This document shows positions 32,164 to 41,034 of a stretch of DNA of 64,000 nucleotides, one piece after another. Source of the DNA: Deferrisoma camini S3R1 (GTDB lineage Bacteria; Desulfobacterota; Deferrisomatia; Deferrisomatales; Deferrisomataceae). A program made the translations under genes and the position numbers. How positions within the stretch are numbered: the first letter of the stretch is position 1; each line of letters starts with the position of its first letter. The DNA lies in NCBI RefSeq assembly GCF_000526155.1, contig NZ_JAFN01000001.1:48824-112823 (forward strand), written 5' to 3'. The notes under the pieces were generated by a model. That model did no database searches. It was not told the DNA's origin and saw only the letters and a list, made by a program, of their open reading frames with translations.

Positions 32164-34044
32164 TCACGCGGCTGCCGGCGCCTCGTTCCGGCCCCGCAGG
32201 ATCTGGGAGGTCACGGCCGCGGCCAGCAGCAGGTACCCCACCGCGTCGGTCCACAGCGACGGCCAGAAGCAGGCGAGCGCCGCACCGGCCAGCAGGGCCG
32301 TCTCGACCCAGGTGGCCGCCCGCAACAGGTACCGGTCCAGCGCCGCGGCGAACGCGGCCAGCCCGGCGGCGGTGGCCACCATGGTGGCGGCCACCTCCAT
32401 AGGGGGGCCGTTCATGAGCAGGGGCCGGTAGGCCATGACGATGGGGATGATGTAGAGCCCCTTGGCCAGCTTCCACGACACGAACGCGGTCTGCATGGGC
32501 GGCGCGCCCGCGATGCCCGCGCCGGCAAAGCTGGCCAGGCTGACGGGGGGGGTCACGTTGGCGTCCTGGGAGTACCAGAACACGATCATGTGGGCCACCA
32601 TGAGCGGCACCCCCAGCTCCACCAGGGCCGGGCCGGCCAGGATCACCAGCACGATGTACGACGCCGTGACCGGAAGCCCCATGCCGAGCACCAGGGATGC
32701 CAGCCCGATCAGAAGGATGGCCAGGATCTCGTGACCGAACGAGAACTCCAGCACGAGCCCGCTGAACTTCAGCCCGATGCCCGTCAGGGACACCATGCCC
32801 ACGATGATGCCGGCCGCCGCACACGCCACCGACACCACCACCGCGCCCCGGGCGCCCTTCTCCAGGGCCTCCAGGAGCTTCCGGGGCCCCATGCGGCTCT
32901 TCGACCGGATCAGGCTCGCCGCCCACACGCTCACCACGGCCAGGAACCCGGCCTTCATGGGCGAGACGTGGGCAAGCAGCGCGGCCACCAGCACGGCCAC
33001 CGGGATCAGGAAGTGAAGGTTCTCGGCCAACACCTTCGAGGCCCTGGGCAGGTTCTCCTTGGCCTGGCCGTGGAGGCCGGTCTTCTTGGCCTCGAAGTGC
33101 ACGAACAGCAGCACGGTGAAGTAGTACAGCAGGGCCGGTACGAACGCGACCTTGATGATCTCGAGGTAGCTGGTGTTCGTGAACTCGGCCATCAGGAACG
33201 CGCCCGCCCCCATGATGGGCGGCATGAGCTGGCCGCCGGTGCTGGCGGCCGCCTCGATGGCTCCGGCCACGTGGGGTTTGAAGCCCACCCGCTTCATCAT
33301 GGGGATCGTGAACGAGCCGGTGGCCACCACGTTGCCCACGGCCGACCCGGACACCGAGCCCATGAACCCGCTGGCGATCACGGCGGTCTTGGCCGGGCCT
33401 CCGCTGAACCGCCCCGTGAGGGCGTGGGCCAGGTCGATGAAGAAGTTCCCCCCGCCGCTCACCTCGAGGAACGCCCCGAACAGGACGAAAATGAACACGA
33501 AGGTGGCGGCCACCCCGATGGGAATGCCGAAGATGCCCTCGGTGGTGAGCCACAGGGTGGTGGCCATGCGCTCCACGCTGTAGCCCTTGTGGATGATCAC
33601 GTCGGGCATGTAGGGCCCGAAGTACGCGTAGAGGAGCGACAGGGCGCAGATTCCGGCCATGACCCACCCGATCACCCGGCGGCAGGCCTCGAGCACCAGG
33701 AGCGTCCCGATCACCCCCACCCACACGTCCTGGGGCAGCCAGTCGCCCTGGCGCTCGAAGATCGCGAGCAGGTTGAAGTCCAGGTACAGCACGCAGTACA
33801 GGGTGAGCCCGATCAGGCCGAGGTCGAGGACCCACCAGAGGTTGAGCCGGTCCTTGCGCACCCTCCGGAACGGGGGGTAGATGAGGAACACCAGGCACAG
33901 GATGGCGCCCAGGTGCACCGACCGCTGGATCAGCGCCGTGAGCGCCGTGAGCCCGGCCGTGTAGAGCTGGAACAGGCTCAGGGCCACCGCCAGCACGGTG
34001 ACCACCCGGCCGACGGTACGGGAAAACGGCGTGGCTTGGTCCAT
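32164..34044 (-). CDS. TRAP transporter fused permease (TAXI type)
   Basis: 626 aa with about 16-18 transmembrane helices: a small 4TM part (~1-150) fused to the large 12TM DctM-like subunit. Conserved stretches are GSVSGSAVGNVVATGSFTIP, AAASTGGQLMPPIMGAGAFL, GMGLPVTASYIVLV and SQDANVTPPVSLASF. The fused form goes with TAXI-type binding proteins, here encoded at 34817-35782. Uptake of a carboxylate or amino acid driven by Na+ or H+ is predicted. The start is the ATG at 34042-34044, 9 nt after GGAAGG; an ATG at 34051-34053 touches that Shine-Dalgarno. The GGAAGG belongs to the 8/7 element end. Confidence 0.9.
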   Translation of the reverse strand: MDQATPFSRTVGRVVTVLAVALSLFQLYTAGLTALTALIQRSVHLGAILCLVFLIYPPFRRVRKDRLNLWWVLDLGLIGLTLYCVLYLDFNLLAIFERQGDWLPQDVWVGVIGTLLVLEACRRVIGWVMAGICALSLLYAYFGPYMPDVIIHKGYSVERMATTLWLTTEGIFGIPIGVAATFVFIFVLFGAFLEVSGGGNFFIDLAHALTGRFSGGPAKTAVIASGFMGSVSGSAVGNVVATGSFTIPMMKRVGFKPHVAGAIEAAASTGGQLMPPIMGAGAFLMAEFTNTSYLEIIKVAFVPALLYYFTVLLFVHFEAKKTGLHGQAKENLPRASKVLAENLHFLIPVAVLVAALLAHVSPMKAGFLAVVSVWAASLIRSKSRMGPRKLLEALEKGARGAVVVSVACAAAGIIVGMVSLTGIGLKFSGLVLEFSFGHEILAILLIGLASLVLGMGLPVTASYIVLVILAGPALVELGVPLMVAHMIVFWYSQDANVTPPVSLASFAGAGIAGAPPMQTAFVSWKLAKGLYIIPIVMAYRPLLMNGPPMEVAATMVATAAGLAAFAAALDRYLLRAATWVETALLAGAALACFWPSLWTDAVGYLLLAAAVTSQILRGRNEAPAAA

Positions 34045-34053
34045 CTCAGGCAT

Positions 34054-34263
34054 CCTTCCGTGTAACTTCGGTCTACGGTCCACGGTCGTCGGTCTGGGGC
34101 CTTCGGCCCGCTGGGCGGCTAGGCAGCTAAGACATTCGTGATTCCAGCTTGGTAGCGCGCACCAACCCCTGGAAGAGGCCCCCGATGGCACCGCCGTCGG
34201 CCCGCGGGCGTGGGGCCTGCTAGGGCGCCGGGGCCAGCCCCCTCCCTATCTTGTCGCCGGGTT
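34054..34263 (-). repeat. 8/7 leader element for the TRAP permease, with IR terminal repeat
   Basis: On the minus strand: terminal repeat AACCCGGCGACAAGATAG (34246-34263, which also ends the DUF1850 gene), a short GC-rich remnant of an IR unit, junction GCTGGAATCACGAATG, octads (CTTAGCTG, CCTAGCCG, CCCAGC), hairpin GGGCCGAAGGCCC, four heptads (AGACCGA to GTAGACC) and the end GACCGAAGTTACACGGAAGG. The GGAAGG is the Shine-Dalgarno of the permease gene. Every module is present in the canonical order. Confidence 0.85.
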
Positions 34264-34803
34264 GGCAACAAGGGGGTCGGCCGCGGGCCGCAGCAGGGTT
34301 CGGACCCAACGGGTGAGGCGCGGCACCGGCCGGGTGGTGAACCGGACCGGCTGCCCCGGCACCCGCTCCGAGAGGTTCACCGCGGTGCCCCTCCACTCGA
34401 TGGTGTGGTCCACGCCGGGGCTCCCCACCCGCAGCACGAACTCGCCCACGGGGTAGTGCATGCCCTCGATCGCCTGCAGCCCCCCCGACCCGGTCCACCG
34501 CCCCCGGCCGGGCAGGTCGCCCATGCCGGCGCCCACCATCACGAACCGCTCGTCCTCCACGTAGATGCGGCCCGCCGCGTCCACCGAGTGGACCTCCCAG
34601 ATCGGCTCCCGGTCCACCGAGTGCACATAGTGGAGCGTGAACCGCTCCCCCGGGTCAAGCAGGCCCACCCACAGGGGCGGCCCCCCCCGCACCGGGACCA
34701 CGGCCAGCTCGACCCCGCCCGGGCCGGCGGACCAGACCCACAGGATCACAGCAAACAGCCCGGCCAGCGCGGTGAGCGCCGGCCGGGCCAGGGGGCGTCT
34801 CAT
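34246..34803 (-). CDS. DUF1850 protein, TAXI-TRAP accessory
   Basis: 185 aa with an N-terminal signal or anchor helix (~10-28). The DUF1850 core includes ERFTLHYVHSVDREPIWEVH and AGMGDLPG. DUF1850 genes typically sit between TAXI binding protein and fused permease genes, as here, but their role is unsettled. The last codons (ANPATR-stop) and the stop itself are supplied by the terminal repeat of the adjacent mobile-like element; the lipoprotein at 56836 ends the same way (SNPATN). Confidence 0.85.
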   Translation of the reverse strand: MRRPLARPALTALAGLFAVILWVWSAGPGGVELAVVPVRGGPPLWVGLLDPGERFTLHYVHSVDREPIWEVHSVDAAGRIYVEDERFVMVGAGMGDLPGRGRWTGSGGLQAIEGMHYPVGEFVLRVGSPGVDHTIEWRGTAVNLSERVPGQPVRFTTRPVPRLTRWVRTLLRPAADPLVANPATR

Positions 34804-34816
34804 CCCTCGTGCCGGG

Positions 34817-35782
34817 TCAGGGCCGCAGCTTGGCGGGCACCTTGATCCCCTTCTCCTCGATCGCCCGGATGGCGCCGGGGTGGAAGGGGATGGGGGACTT
34901 GCCCACCGCGTTCTCGGGGGTGGTGTACTTGGCGAACGGGTGGATCTGCTCCAGGTAGTCCGTGTGCTCGAACAGGGTCTTGGTCAGCTGGTACACTAGG
35001 TCCTCGGGTAGATCCCTCTGACAGATGATAACGTTCCACACGCTCAGGGTGGGCACGGGCTGGTCCACGCCCCGGTACACCCCTCCCTCCAGGGTCCAGG
35101 CCGAGTAGTAGTCGTAGGCCTGCTCGACCTTCTTCTGCTGCTCGGGGGTGAAGCCCACGATCTCGATGTCGTGGGTGGTGGCCAGGTCCATGATGGAGCT
35201 GGTGCCCGGCGCCACGACCCAGAACCCGGCGTCGATGGTGCCGTCCCGCAGGGCGTTGGCGGTCTCGTTGAACGACAGCCGGAAGACGTTAAAGCTATCC
35301 AGGGGCACGCCCAGGGTCTTCAGGACCAGTTCCGCCATGAACGCCGTGCCGCTGCCGGGTGCGCCGATGCTCACCCGCTTGCCCTTGAAGTCGGTCACGT
35401 TCTGGATCCCCGACCCCTTCAGCGTCACGATCTGGAGCACGTTGGGGTACATGCAAGCCATGGCCAGGATCTTCTGGGGCTTGCCCTGGAACTTGCCGAT
35501 GCCCCGGTATGCCTGGTATGCCACGTCGCCCATGACCTCGCCGATCACGGTCTCGCCCTTGTGGGCCAGCTTCACGTTCTCCACGCTGGCGCCCGTGACC
35601 TCGGCCACGGCCTTCACGCCGGGCACGTACTTGGACCAGATCTCGGCCAGGCCGCCCCCGTAAGGGTAGTACACCCCGCCGGTGCCGCCGGTGCCGATCG
35701 AGATGAACGTGGTCCGGGCCGCGGCCGGGCCGGCCAGGGCCACCGCCGCGCACAACGCCCACAACGCCGCCTTCTTCCGCAT
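34817..35782 (-). CDS. TAXI-family TRAP transporter solute-binding protein
   Basis: 321 aa with a signal peptide (~1-22). TAXI hallmarks are SIGTGGTGGVYYPYGGGLA after the signal, then KRVSIGAPGSGTAFMAELVL and DAGFWVVAPGTSSI. It captures the substrate in the periplasm for the fused permease. It is separated by 13 bp from DUF1850. Ligand is unknown; glutamate-like or other small anions are common in the family. AGGAGG directly precedes its start at good spacing. Confidence 0.92.
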   Translation of the reverse strand: MRKKAALWALCAAVALAGPAAARTTFISIGTGGTGGVYYPYGGGLAEIWSKYVPGVKAVAEVTGASVENVKLAHKGETVIGEVMGDVAYQAYRGIGKFQGKPQKILAMACMYPNVLQIVTLKGSGIQNVTDFKGKRVSIGAPGSGTAFMAELVLKTLGVPLDSFNVFRLSFNETANALRDGTIDAGFWVVAPGTSSIMDLATTHDIEIVGFTPEQQKKVEQAYDYYSAWTLEGGVYRGVDQPVPTLSVWNVIICQRDLPEDLVYQLTKTLFEHTDYLEQIHPFAKYTTPENAVGKSPIPFHPGAIRAIEEKGIKVPAKLRP

Positions 35783-35816
35783 GGGAGTTCCTCCTTTTTT
35801 GTCCGGATCGTGGCGA

Positions 35817-36239
35817 TCAGTCGCCCAGGGTCTTCACGAGCACGGTGAGGCTGGCCGGGGGCCGGGTGAGGCCCTTGACCGGGTAGGTGAAACTGGCCTC
35901 CTCGCCGGGTTTCACCACCGGCGGCTTGCCTTTCCGTGGAATCAGACCGCCCACCGCCTTGCCGTCGTCCAGGAACAGGTTCACCCGGTACCGGTGGGGT
36001 TGGGACGACACGTTCTTGATCCTCACCTTGAAGTGGAGCGACGGGGTCTTCTTGTAGTCCTTGATGAAGCAGGTGAGCTCCTCCAAGCTCACCTCGGGCG
36101 CGATCTGCTTCTCGATCTTGCCCTCGGGCGCGCAGGGCACCGGTCCTTCCTTCACCACCTGCTGCCCGGCGCACCCGGTCGTCCAGAGAAGCCCTGCTCC
36201 GGCGGCCAGCGCGACTGCGGTCGTTCCCCACCTTCTCAT
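35817..36239 (-). CDS. Lipoprotein, unknown function, TRAP operon
   Basis: 140 aa; ATG preceded by AAAGGAGGATCG. The lipobox LLWTTGC puts the lipidated cysteine near residue 23. The mature part is beta-rich, resembling DUF1425/YcfL-like small lipoproteins (HFKVRIKNVSSQPHRYRVNLF), but I cannot assign it firmly. It contains two more cysteines (PCAPEG, LTCFI). It is 34 bp upstream of the TAXI binding protein gene and probably leads that operon. Confidence 0.75.
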   Translation of the reverse strand: MRRWGTTAVALAAGAGLLWTTGCAGQQVVKEGPVPCAPEGKIEKQIAPEVSLEELTCFIKDYKKTPSLHFKVRIKNVSSQPHRYRVNLFLDDGKAVGGLIPRKGKPPVVKPGEEASFTYPVKGLTRPPASLTVLVKTLGD

Positions 36240-36363
36240 CGCGATCCTCCTTTCCCCTTGGGTGGACGTTCCGTAAGGTCTTGCCACACCAAATGCCGTT
36301 TTGAACAGGAGAAACGCGGTCAGAGTGCCATTCGTTGCAGGGGGTGTCAACCCTTCCCAGTCA

Positions 36364-36530
36364 CTTCGGTCGACGGTCTGCGGTCAACGGTCGTCGGTCT
36401 GGGGCCTTCGGCCCGCTTCCATGTAACGTCCGTTAGGACGCTGGGAGGCTAGGACGCTAGGACGCATGAAAACCTACATGAGTTCAGAGCGTTTCAAGTG
36501 TGACCCCGGCTCTTTGGCGCCACCTCACGG
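36364..36530 (-). repeat. 8/7 leader element upstream of the lipoprotein gene
   Basis: Minus-strand order: flank shared with IR-B copies (GAGACCGTGAGGTGGCGCC), junction (CTTGAAACGCTCTGAACTC, then AGGTTTTCATGCGTCC), octads (CGTCCTAG, CGTCCTAG, CCTCCCAG, CGTCCTAA), hairpin GGGCCGAAGGCCCC, heptads (AGACCGA, CGACCGT, TGACCGC, AGACCGT) and the end GACCGAAGTGACTGGGAAGG. The end lies ~120 bp before the start at 36239. The same flank and junction recur at 62471-62560. Confidence 0.8.
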
Positions 36531-36537
36531 TCTCGGG

Positions 36538-36721
36538 GGCATGGGGTCTGCTGGAGAGCCGTGCGCGGCTCCTTGGCTCGCCGCGCAGTGCTTCCAACGC
36601 CCGCACCGTGAGTTCGTTCGTGCCCCGCCGAACGGTTATGAAGCCACCGCCGGTGCCCCGTGCCTGCGCGGCGAATCTCAGTGCCCGGCTTCGCGCGCGG
36701 CCGGAAGCAGGCCCCATGCCC
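36538..36721 (+). repeat. Inverted-repeat element IR-B, copy A (184 bp)
   Basis: The ends GGGCATGGGGTCTGCT and AGCAGGCCCCATGCCC are inverted copies. Internal landmarks are GCTCGCCGCGCAG and CTGCGCGGCGAATCTCA. Related full copies are at 46405-46591, 57983-58168 and 62283-62470, all 184-188 bp. No ORF or transposase is inside. Bases 36722-36956 hold only a further small 8/7 fragment (36806-36870). Confidence 0.85.
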
Positions 36722-36805
36722 GCCGCCAGCCACGGCCCCGGACCAACGCACGTGACCCTTCTCCGTTGTAGGGTCCCGCAGCGGCCGAAGGGGGCTTCCA
36801 GGTCA

Positions 36806-36870
36806 CTTCGGTCGTCGGGCTTGGGCCCTCGGCCGATCGGAAGGCTAGAGGAGCTAAAGGGCGGGAGGGT
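36806..36870 (-). repeat. Short 8/7 element fragment
   Basis: Minus-strand order: octad-like CCTTTAGC, TCCTCTAG, CCTTCCGA, then GGCCGAGGGCCC hairpin, then two heptads and GACCGAAGTGACC. It lies between IR-B copy A and pilT but points away from pilT. Confidence 0.6.
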
Positions 36871-36956
36871 GTGGACTCCTGCTACCCTCCGGCCTCAAGG
36901 CCCGACTCCCTTGGGCCGATGAGCAGCACGCGGGTGAAAAAGCGCGGGAGGACGCC

Positions 36957-38036
36957 ATGCCGAGACTCGACGCCTATTTCCGGGCCATGGTCCAGCAGGG
37001 GGCCTCGGACCTGCACCTGGTCGCGGGCAACCTGCCGGCCATGCGGATCCACGGGGAGCTCAAAAAACTGAAGGCCGAGCCCCTGACCGACCAGGGGCTC
37101 CGGGAGTTGCTCAGGGAGATCGCCCCGGACGAGGTGTGGGCCCGGTTCGAGGAGACCGGCGACGTGGATTTCGCCTACGAGCTGGAGGGGGTGGCCCGGT
37201 TCCGGGCCAACTACTTCGTGCAGAAGTTCGGGGCGGCGGCGGTGTTCCGTACCATTCCCTCCCAGGTCCTCACCTGCGAGGACCTCGGGCTGCCCGACGC
37301 GGTGCGCCGGCTGGCCTACCTTCGGAAGGGCCTGGTGCTGGTCACCGGCCCCACGGGCTCGGGCAAGTCCACCACGCTCGCGGCCATCATCGACGAGGCC
37401 AACCGGAACCGGCGGGACAACATCATCACCATCGAAGACCCGATCGAGTTCGTACACCAGAGCCAGGGGTGCCTGGTGAGCCACCGGGAGGTGGGCACCC
37501 ACACCCGCAGCTTCGCCGTGGCCCTCCGGGCCGCCCTGCGGGAGGACCCGGACATCATCCTGGTGGGCGAGATGCGCGACAAGGAGACCATCGCGCTCGC
37601 CATCGAGGCGGCGGCCACCGGCCACCTGGTGTTCGGGACCCTGCACACTCAGAACGCGGCCAAGACCGTGGACCGGGTGATCGAGGTGTTCAGCGCGGAG
37701 GAGCAGCCCCAGATCCGCTCCACCCTGGCCGACAGCCTCAAGGCCGTGGTGGCCCAGAACCTGTTTCGTCGGGTGGACAAGCCCGGCCGGGTCGCGGCCC
37801 TCGAGGTGCTCGTCGTCACCCCGGCGATCTCGAACCTGATCCGGGAGGGCAAGACCTACCAGATCCCCTCGGCGATCCAGACCGGCAAGAAGCACGGCAT
37901 GCAGTCGCTGGAGACCGCGATCCTGGCCCTGCTCGAGCAGAAGATCATCGCGCCGCGGGAGGCCTACGAGAAAGCCGTGGTGAAGGAGCCGTTCGTCCGG
38001 TTCCTCTCGGAGGAGGAGCGGGAGGGGCTCACATGA
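36957..38036 (+). CDS. pilT: Type IV pilus retraction ATPase PilT
   Basis: 359 aa hexameric ATPase that depolymerises type IV pili. N-terminal PAS-like domain (~1-95), then Walker A GPTGSGKS (131-138), Asp box region IITIEDPIEF, Walker B DIILVGEMRD and His box GHLVFGTLHT. The C-terminal AIRNLIRE-like PilT signature appears as AISNLIREGKTYQIPSAIQTG. Length is normal. It is coupled by ATGA to an unknown gene. With the cytochromes it fits surface-attached respiration. No pilin genes are in the window. Confidence 0.95.
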   Translation: MPRLDAYFRAMVQQGASDLHLVAGNLPAMRIHGELKKLKAEPLTDQGLRELLREIAPDEVWARFEETGDVDFAYELEGVARFRANYFVQKFGAAAVFRTIPSQVLTCEDLGLPDAVRRLAYLRKGLVLVTGPTGSGKSTTLAAIIDEANRNRRDNIITIEDPIEFVHQSQGCLVSHREVGTHTRSFAVALRAALREDPDIILVGEMRDKETIALAIEAAATGHLVFGTLHTQNAAKTVDRVIEVFSAEEQPQIRSTLADSLKAVVAQNLFRRVDKPGRVAALEVLVVTPAISNLIREGKTYQIPSAIQTGKKHGMQSLETAILALLEQKIIAPREAYEKAVVKEPFVRFLSEEEREGLT

Positions 38037-38476
38037 GCCGGCTGCGGGTGGAGAAGACCCCCCTGCGGGTCCGGCTGTACCTGGCGGACGGCACCCGGGC
38101 CGAGGGGGACCTGTTCGTGTCGCCCGTGTCTCCGGCCGGCGCCGGCCCCCAGCCCGTGTGGCAGCTGCTGGAGGAGGCCGGCCCGGTGGTGCCGTTCCGG
38201 GACGTCGAGGGCCGGTTCTGCCTGGTGGGAACCGGCCAGGTGGCCGCGGTGGAGATCCGGGACCCCGGCTCCCAGCCGGCTCCTTGGGCTCGGGCCGTGC
38301 CCGTGGAGGTGCGCCTGGCCGGGGGGCACGAGCTCGCCGGCGATCTGCTCCTGGAGGCCCAGGGCCGGCCGGTCGACGCCCTGCGTACCCCGGGCGAGTG
38401 GGTGTTCGTGCGCCGCTCGGATCACGGGGTATGGGTGCGTAAGGCCCTCCTGGTCGTTCTGAAGTTAGGGGAGTGA
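38033..38476 (+). CDS. Unknown protein coupled to PilT
   Basis: 147 aa with no signal peptide or membrane segment. It seems beta-rich and made of two similar halves: RVRLYLADGTRAEGDLFV near 12-29 and EVRLAGGHELAGDLLLEA near 90-107, each followed by a hydrophobic strand. The pattern suggests two PilZ- or OB-like strands sets, but no PilZ RxxxR/DxSxxG motif is seen. Its ATG overlaps the pilT stop by 4 bp, so it may act with PilT. I do not recognise the family. Confidence 0.75.
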   Translation: MSRLRVEKTPLRVRLYLADGTRAEGDLFVSPVSPAGAGPQPVWQLLEEAGPVVPFRDVEGRFCLVGTGQVAAVEIRDPGSQPAPWARAVPVEVRLAGGHELAGDLLLEAQGRPVDALRTPGEWVFVRRSDHGVWVRKALLVVLKLGE

Positions 38477-39111
38477 GGCCGGCCGCGAGCGCAGCATCCG
38501 ATCGCCGCGCCTTCGTGTGCCGTTGTCTGATACCAAGTTGCCATCCGTCGGATACGCATCCGGGGGCGGGGCAATCCAAGGAGCGGCGTCCAGCGCTCCA
38601 CCAGGCCCCAGGCCCCCGAGCTTCGGCGCGGCTGTTCGAGAGCCGCCCGGCCGCTTAGCTGCCCAGCGGCCCGAAGTTTCCGGAAGGATCCGCCCCACCC
38701 TCTGGCCCCATAGCGCAGGCCCCCCTCGACTGTCGACTACTCCCCACCCTGCAGGACTCTGTGCACCTCCGGGCCGGGAGGGCCCCGGCCGCCGGCGCCC
38801 GCTCCCCGGAACGGTGCTTGCTTCTTGGAGAGGGGCGAGTACTCTAGCCGCATCATTCGAGGAGCCTTCTGCCGCAACCGCCGCTTCCCCGCCCTCTCGT
38901 GGCGTGCTCGCGCCTCGGGGCTCGACGTGTCGACGGTACGCCCGCGCTCCGGGTGCGCTCGTGCTTGCCCCGATCTGACGCGCGCTCCACGGTTTCGCGA
39001 CGAACGCTCATGAACAATGCGGGCTAAGGCCCAACGGTGCTGCCCCGGCCCGAGCGGGCCGGCGTGCCGCCCTGGCGGGAGGGTGCCCCGCCCAGGCCCG
39101 CGGGAGTGATA
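38477..39111. other. Gene-free stretch with repeat fragments
   Basis: It holds TGATACCAAGTTGCC (38526-38540, recurring as TGATACCAAGTTGCG right after cutA), then a flank shared with 59550-59590 (CCCCCGAGCTTCGGCGCGG), octads (CGCTTAGCTGCCCAGC) and GGCCCGAAGTTTCCGGAAGG (38670-38689), a degraded 8/7 end pointing toward 39112. From ~38700 to 39100 I see nothing recognisable; open frames there lack any family resemblance. Confidence 0.6.
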
Positions 39112-41034
39112 ATGATGCCCAACGACACGATCTACGACGCCATCGTGGTCGGGCTCGGCCCCGGTGGATCCTCCACGGCGAGGGCGCTGGCCGCGAAGGG
39201 CCTGCGTGTCCTGGGACTGGACCGCGCCCGGTTCCCCCGCTACAAACCCTGCGGCGGCTGCCTGTCCCCCAAGGTGGAAGAGTTGCTGGGCGGCGAGCTT
39301 CCGCCCCTGGTGGAACGCGAGATCCATGGCGCCACCCTTTGTTTTCGGGGCGGCGAGGCCGCCCACGCCCGGAGCCCCCGGCCCGTGGCCTACATGGTCT
39401 CCCGGCTTCGTTTCGACGCCCGCCTCCTGGCCCTGGCCCGGGAGGCCGGTGCCGAGATCCGGGAGGGCGAGGCGTTCCTGTCCCTCGCCCAGGAGGGGGA
39501 TGGGGTGACCGTGACCACGGACCGGAGCCGGTACCGGGCCCGGGTCGTGGTGGGGGCGGACGGGGTCAACAGCGCGGTGGCCCGCGCGGTGGGACTGCGC
39601 CACCGGGGCTGGAAGGCCGTTCTGATCGAGGCCGAGGTGGGCGTGGACGCCGGGGCGCTGGGAGATCTGGCCGACGAGGTGATCCTGGAGTTCGGCACGG
39701 TTCCCTTCGGGTACGGATGGATCTTCCCCAAGGCAGACCACCTGTCCATCGGGGTGGGGGGCATGGTGGGGAAGGTCGGTGACCTGAACGGCCTCTACCG
39801 GGACTTCCTGTCCCGGCACCGAATCCTGGGAGGGATCCGGTCCGAGGCCCGCCACGGGTACACCCTGCCCGTCTACACCCAGCGGCGGCCCCTGGTCCGG
39901 GGCCGTGTCCTGCTGGTGGGGGATGCCGCGGGGCTGGTGGACCCGTTCATCGGCGAGGGCATCTACTACGCGATCCGCTGCGGCGGGATCGCGGCCGAGG
40001 TGATCGAGGCCGCCCTGGCCGGCGGCACGGCGGACCTCTCGCCCTACGAGCACGCCGTCGACCGGGAGATGGGGCGCGAGTTTCGCACGGCCCACCGGTT
40101 GGCCCGGTTCGTGTACACCTTTCCTGATGCGTTCAACCGGATCGCGGCCGGCGCGCCGAGCGTGCTCGAGGGATACTTCGACGTGCTCCGGGGCGAGCGA
40201 AGCCACGCGTGGTTCCTGGGGGAGATCGGGAAGAAGGTCCTCTCGGACCTGTTCGCCTACACCGCCCTCCTTCGCCCCCGGCCGGTGGCGGACGCGCGGC
40301 ACGCCTACGACCGCGTGGCGCCCCGTTACGACGCGTACGAGCGGGTGTGGCGGTCGGTCTCCACCGCGGTGCGGGAGGAGCTCCAGGCCCAGGTCGCGGA
40401 GCTGCTGCCCCCGAACGCCCTGGTCCTGGACGCCGGCGGAGGCACGGGGGCGACCACCGCCCTGCTCCTGTCCAGCGACCGGGTCCGTAGGGCGGACCTG
40501 CTCGACCTCTCCCCTGGCATGATCCGGGTGGCAGGCCGAAAGCTCCGGGACCCGAGGGTTCGCCTGATCCGGGGGGACATGGCGCGGCTCCCCTACCCGG
40601 ACCGCACGTTCGACCTGGTGGTGTCCACATGGGCCATCGAGACCACCCCGGACCCGAAGAAGGCGGTCACCGAGTTCCTGAGGGTCATCAAGGACGACGG
40701 CGTCGTGATCTACACCTTCTGCAGCCTTCCGGAGGGGGGGATCGGCCGGCTCGGCGCCCGCCTGGTGGAGGCGGCCATGGGACGCAGGTTCGCCTTCCGG
40801 TTCCTCCCCCGCCGGGAGCGCCCCTACCACTCCTGCTCCCGGTCGCGTCTGGTGACCTTTTTCGGGGGCCTCATGACCCTGGTGGTTCTGCGCAAGTGCT
40901 GCACCGTAACCGACGAGGCCGCCCCGTGCGCCCTGCCGGCGTCGTGGGAGGCGCTCCTCGCCCAGGCCCCGGTGCCCCCGGCTGCCCCGCCGTGGTCGGG
41001 CCGGCCCGCTCAGGAGCGAGGAGAAACCCGATGA
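39112..41034 (+). CDS. Geranylgeranyl-reductase-family flavoprotein fused to SAM methyltransferase
   Basis: 640 aa; start ATG 6 nt after GGAG. Residues ~8-390 are an FAD-dependent geranylgeranyl reductase/digeranylgeranylglycerophospholipid reductase: GxGPGG dinucleotide motif at 14-19, YKPCGGCLSPK near 44, and VGDAAGLVDPFIGEGIYYA at 269-287. Residues ~395-600 are a class I methyltransferase with motif I VLDAGGGTGATTA at 438-450 and ARLPYPDRTFDLVVSTWAIE after it. The tail has a CC pair and a Pro-rich end. A single chain that could saturate an isoprenoid and methylate a ring or head group suggests quinone or lipid tailoring. The next gene (4-bp overlap) encodes another methyltransferase-like membrane protein. 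Confidence 0.88.
   Translation: MMPNDTIYDAIVVGLGPGGSSTARALAAKGLRVLGLDRARFPRYKPCGGCLSPKVEELLGGELPPLVEREIHGATLCFRGGEAAHARSPRPVAYMVSRLRFDARLLALAREAGAEIREGEAFLSLAQEGDGVTVTTDRSRYRARVVVGADGVNSAVARAVGLRHRGWKAVLIEAEVGVDAGALGDLADEVILEFGTVPFGYGWIFPKADHLSIGVGGMVGKVGDLNGLYRDFLSRHRILGGIRSEARHGYTLPVYTQRRPLVRGRVLLVGDAAGLVDPFIGEGIYYAIRCGGIAAEVIEAALAGGTADLSPYEHAVDREMGREFRTAHRLARFVYTFPDAFNRIAAGAPSVLEGYFDVLRGERSHAWFLGEIGKKVLSDLFAYTALLRPRPVADARHAYDRVAPRYDAYERVWRSVSTAVREELQAQVAELLPPNALVLDAGGGTGATTALLLSSDRVRRADLLDLSPGMIRVAGRKLRDPRVRLIRGDMARLPYPDRTFDLVVSTWAIETTPDPKKAVTEFLRVIKDDGVVIYTFCSLPEGGIGRLGARLVEAAMGRRFAFRFLPRRERPYHSCSRSRLVTFFGGLMTLVVLRKCCTVTDEAAPCALPASWEALLAQAPVPPAAPPWSGRPAQERGETR

Noticed and set aside
36466..36922. 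Open frames across IR-B copy A
   Set aside because: The same peptide fragments recur at other IR-B copies only because the DNA repeats; no coding signal.
38517..38978. 153-codon plus-strand open frame between the pilT operon and the reductase gene
   Set aside because: Pro/Ser/Arg-rich, crosses repeat fragments, no start signal, no domain.
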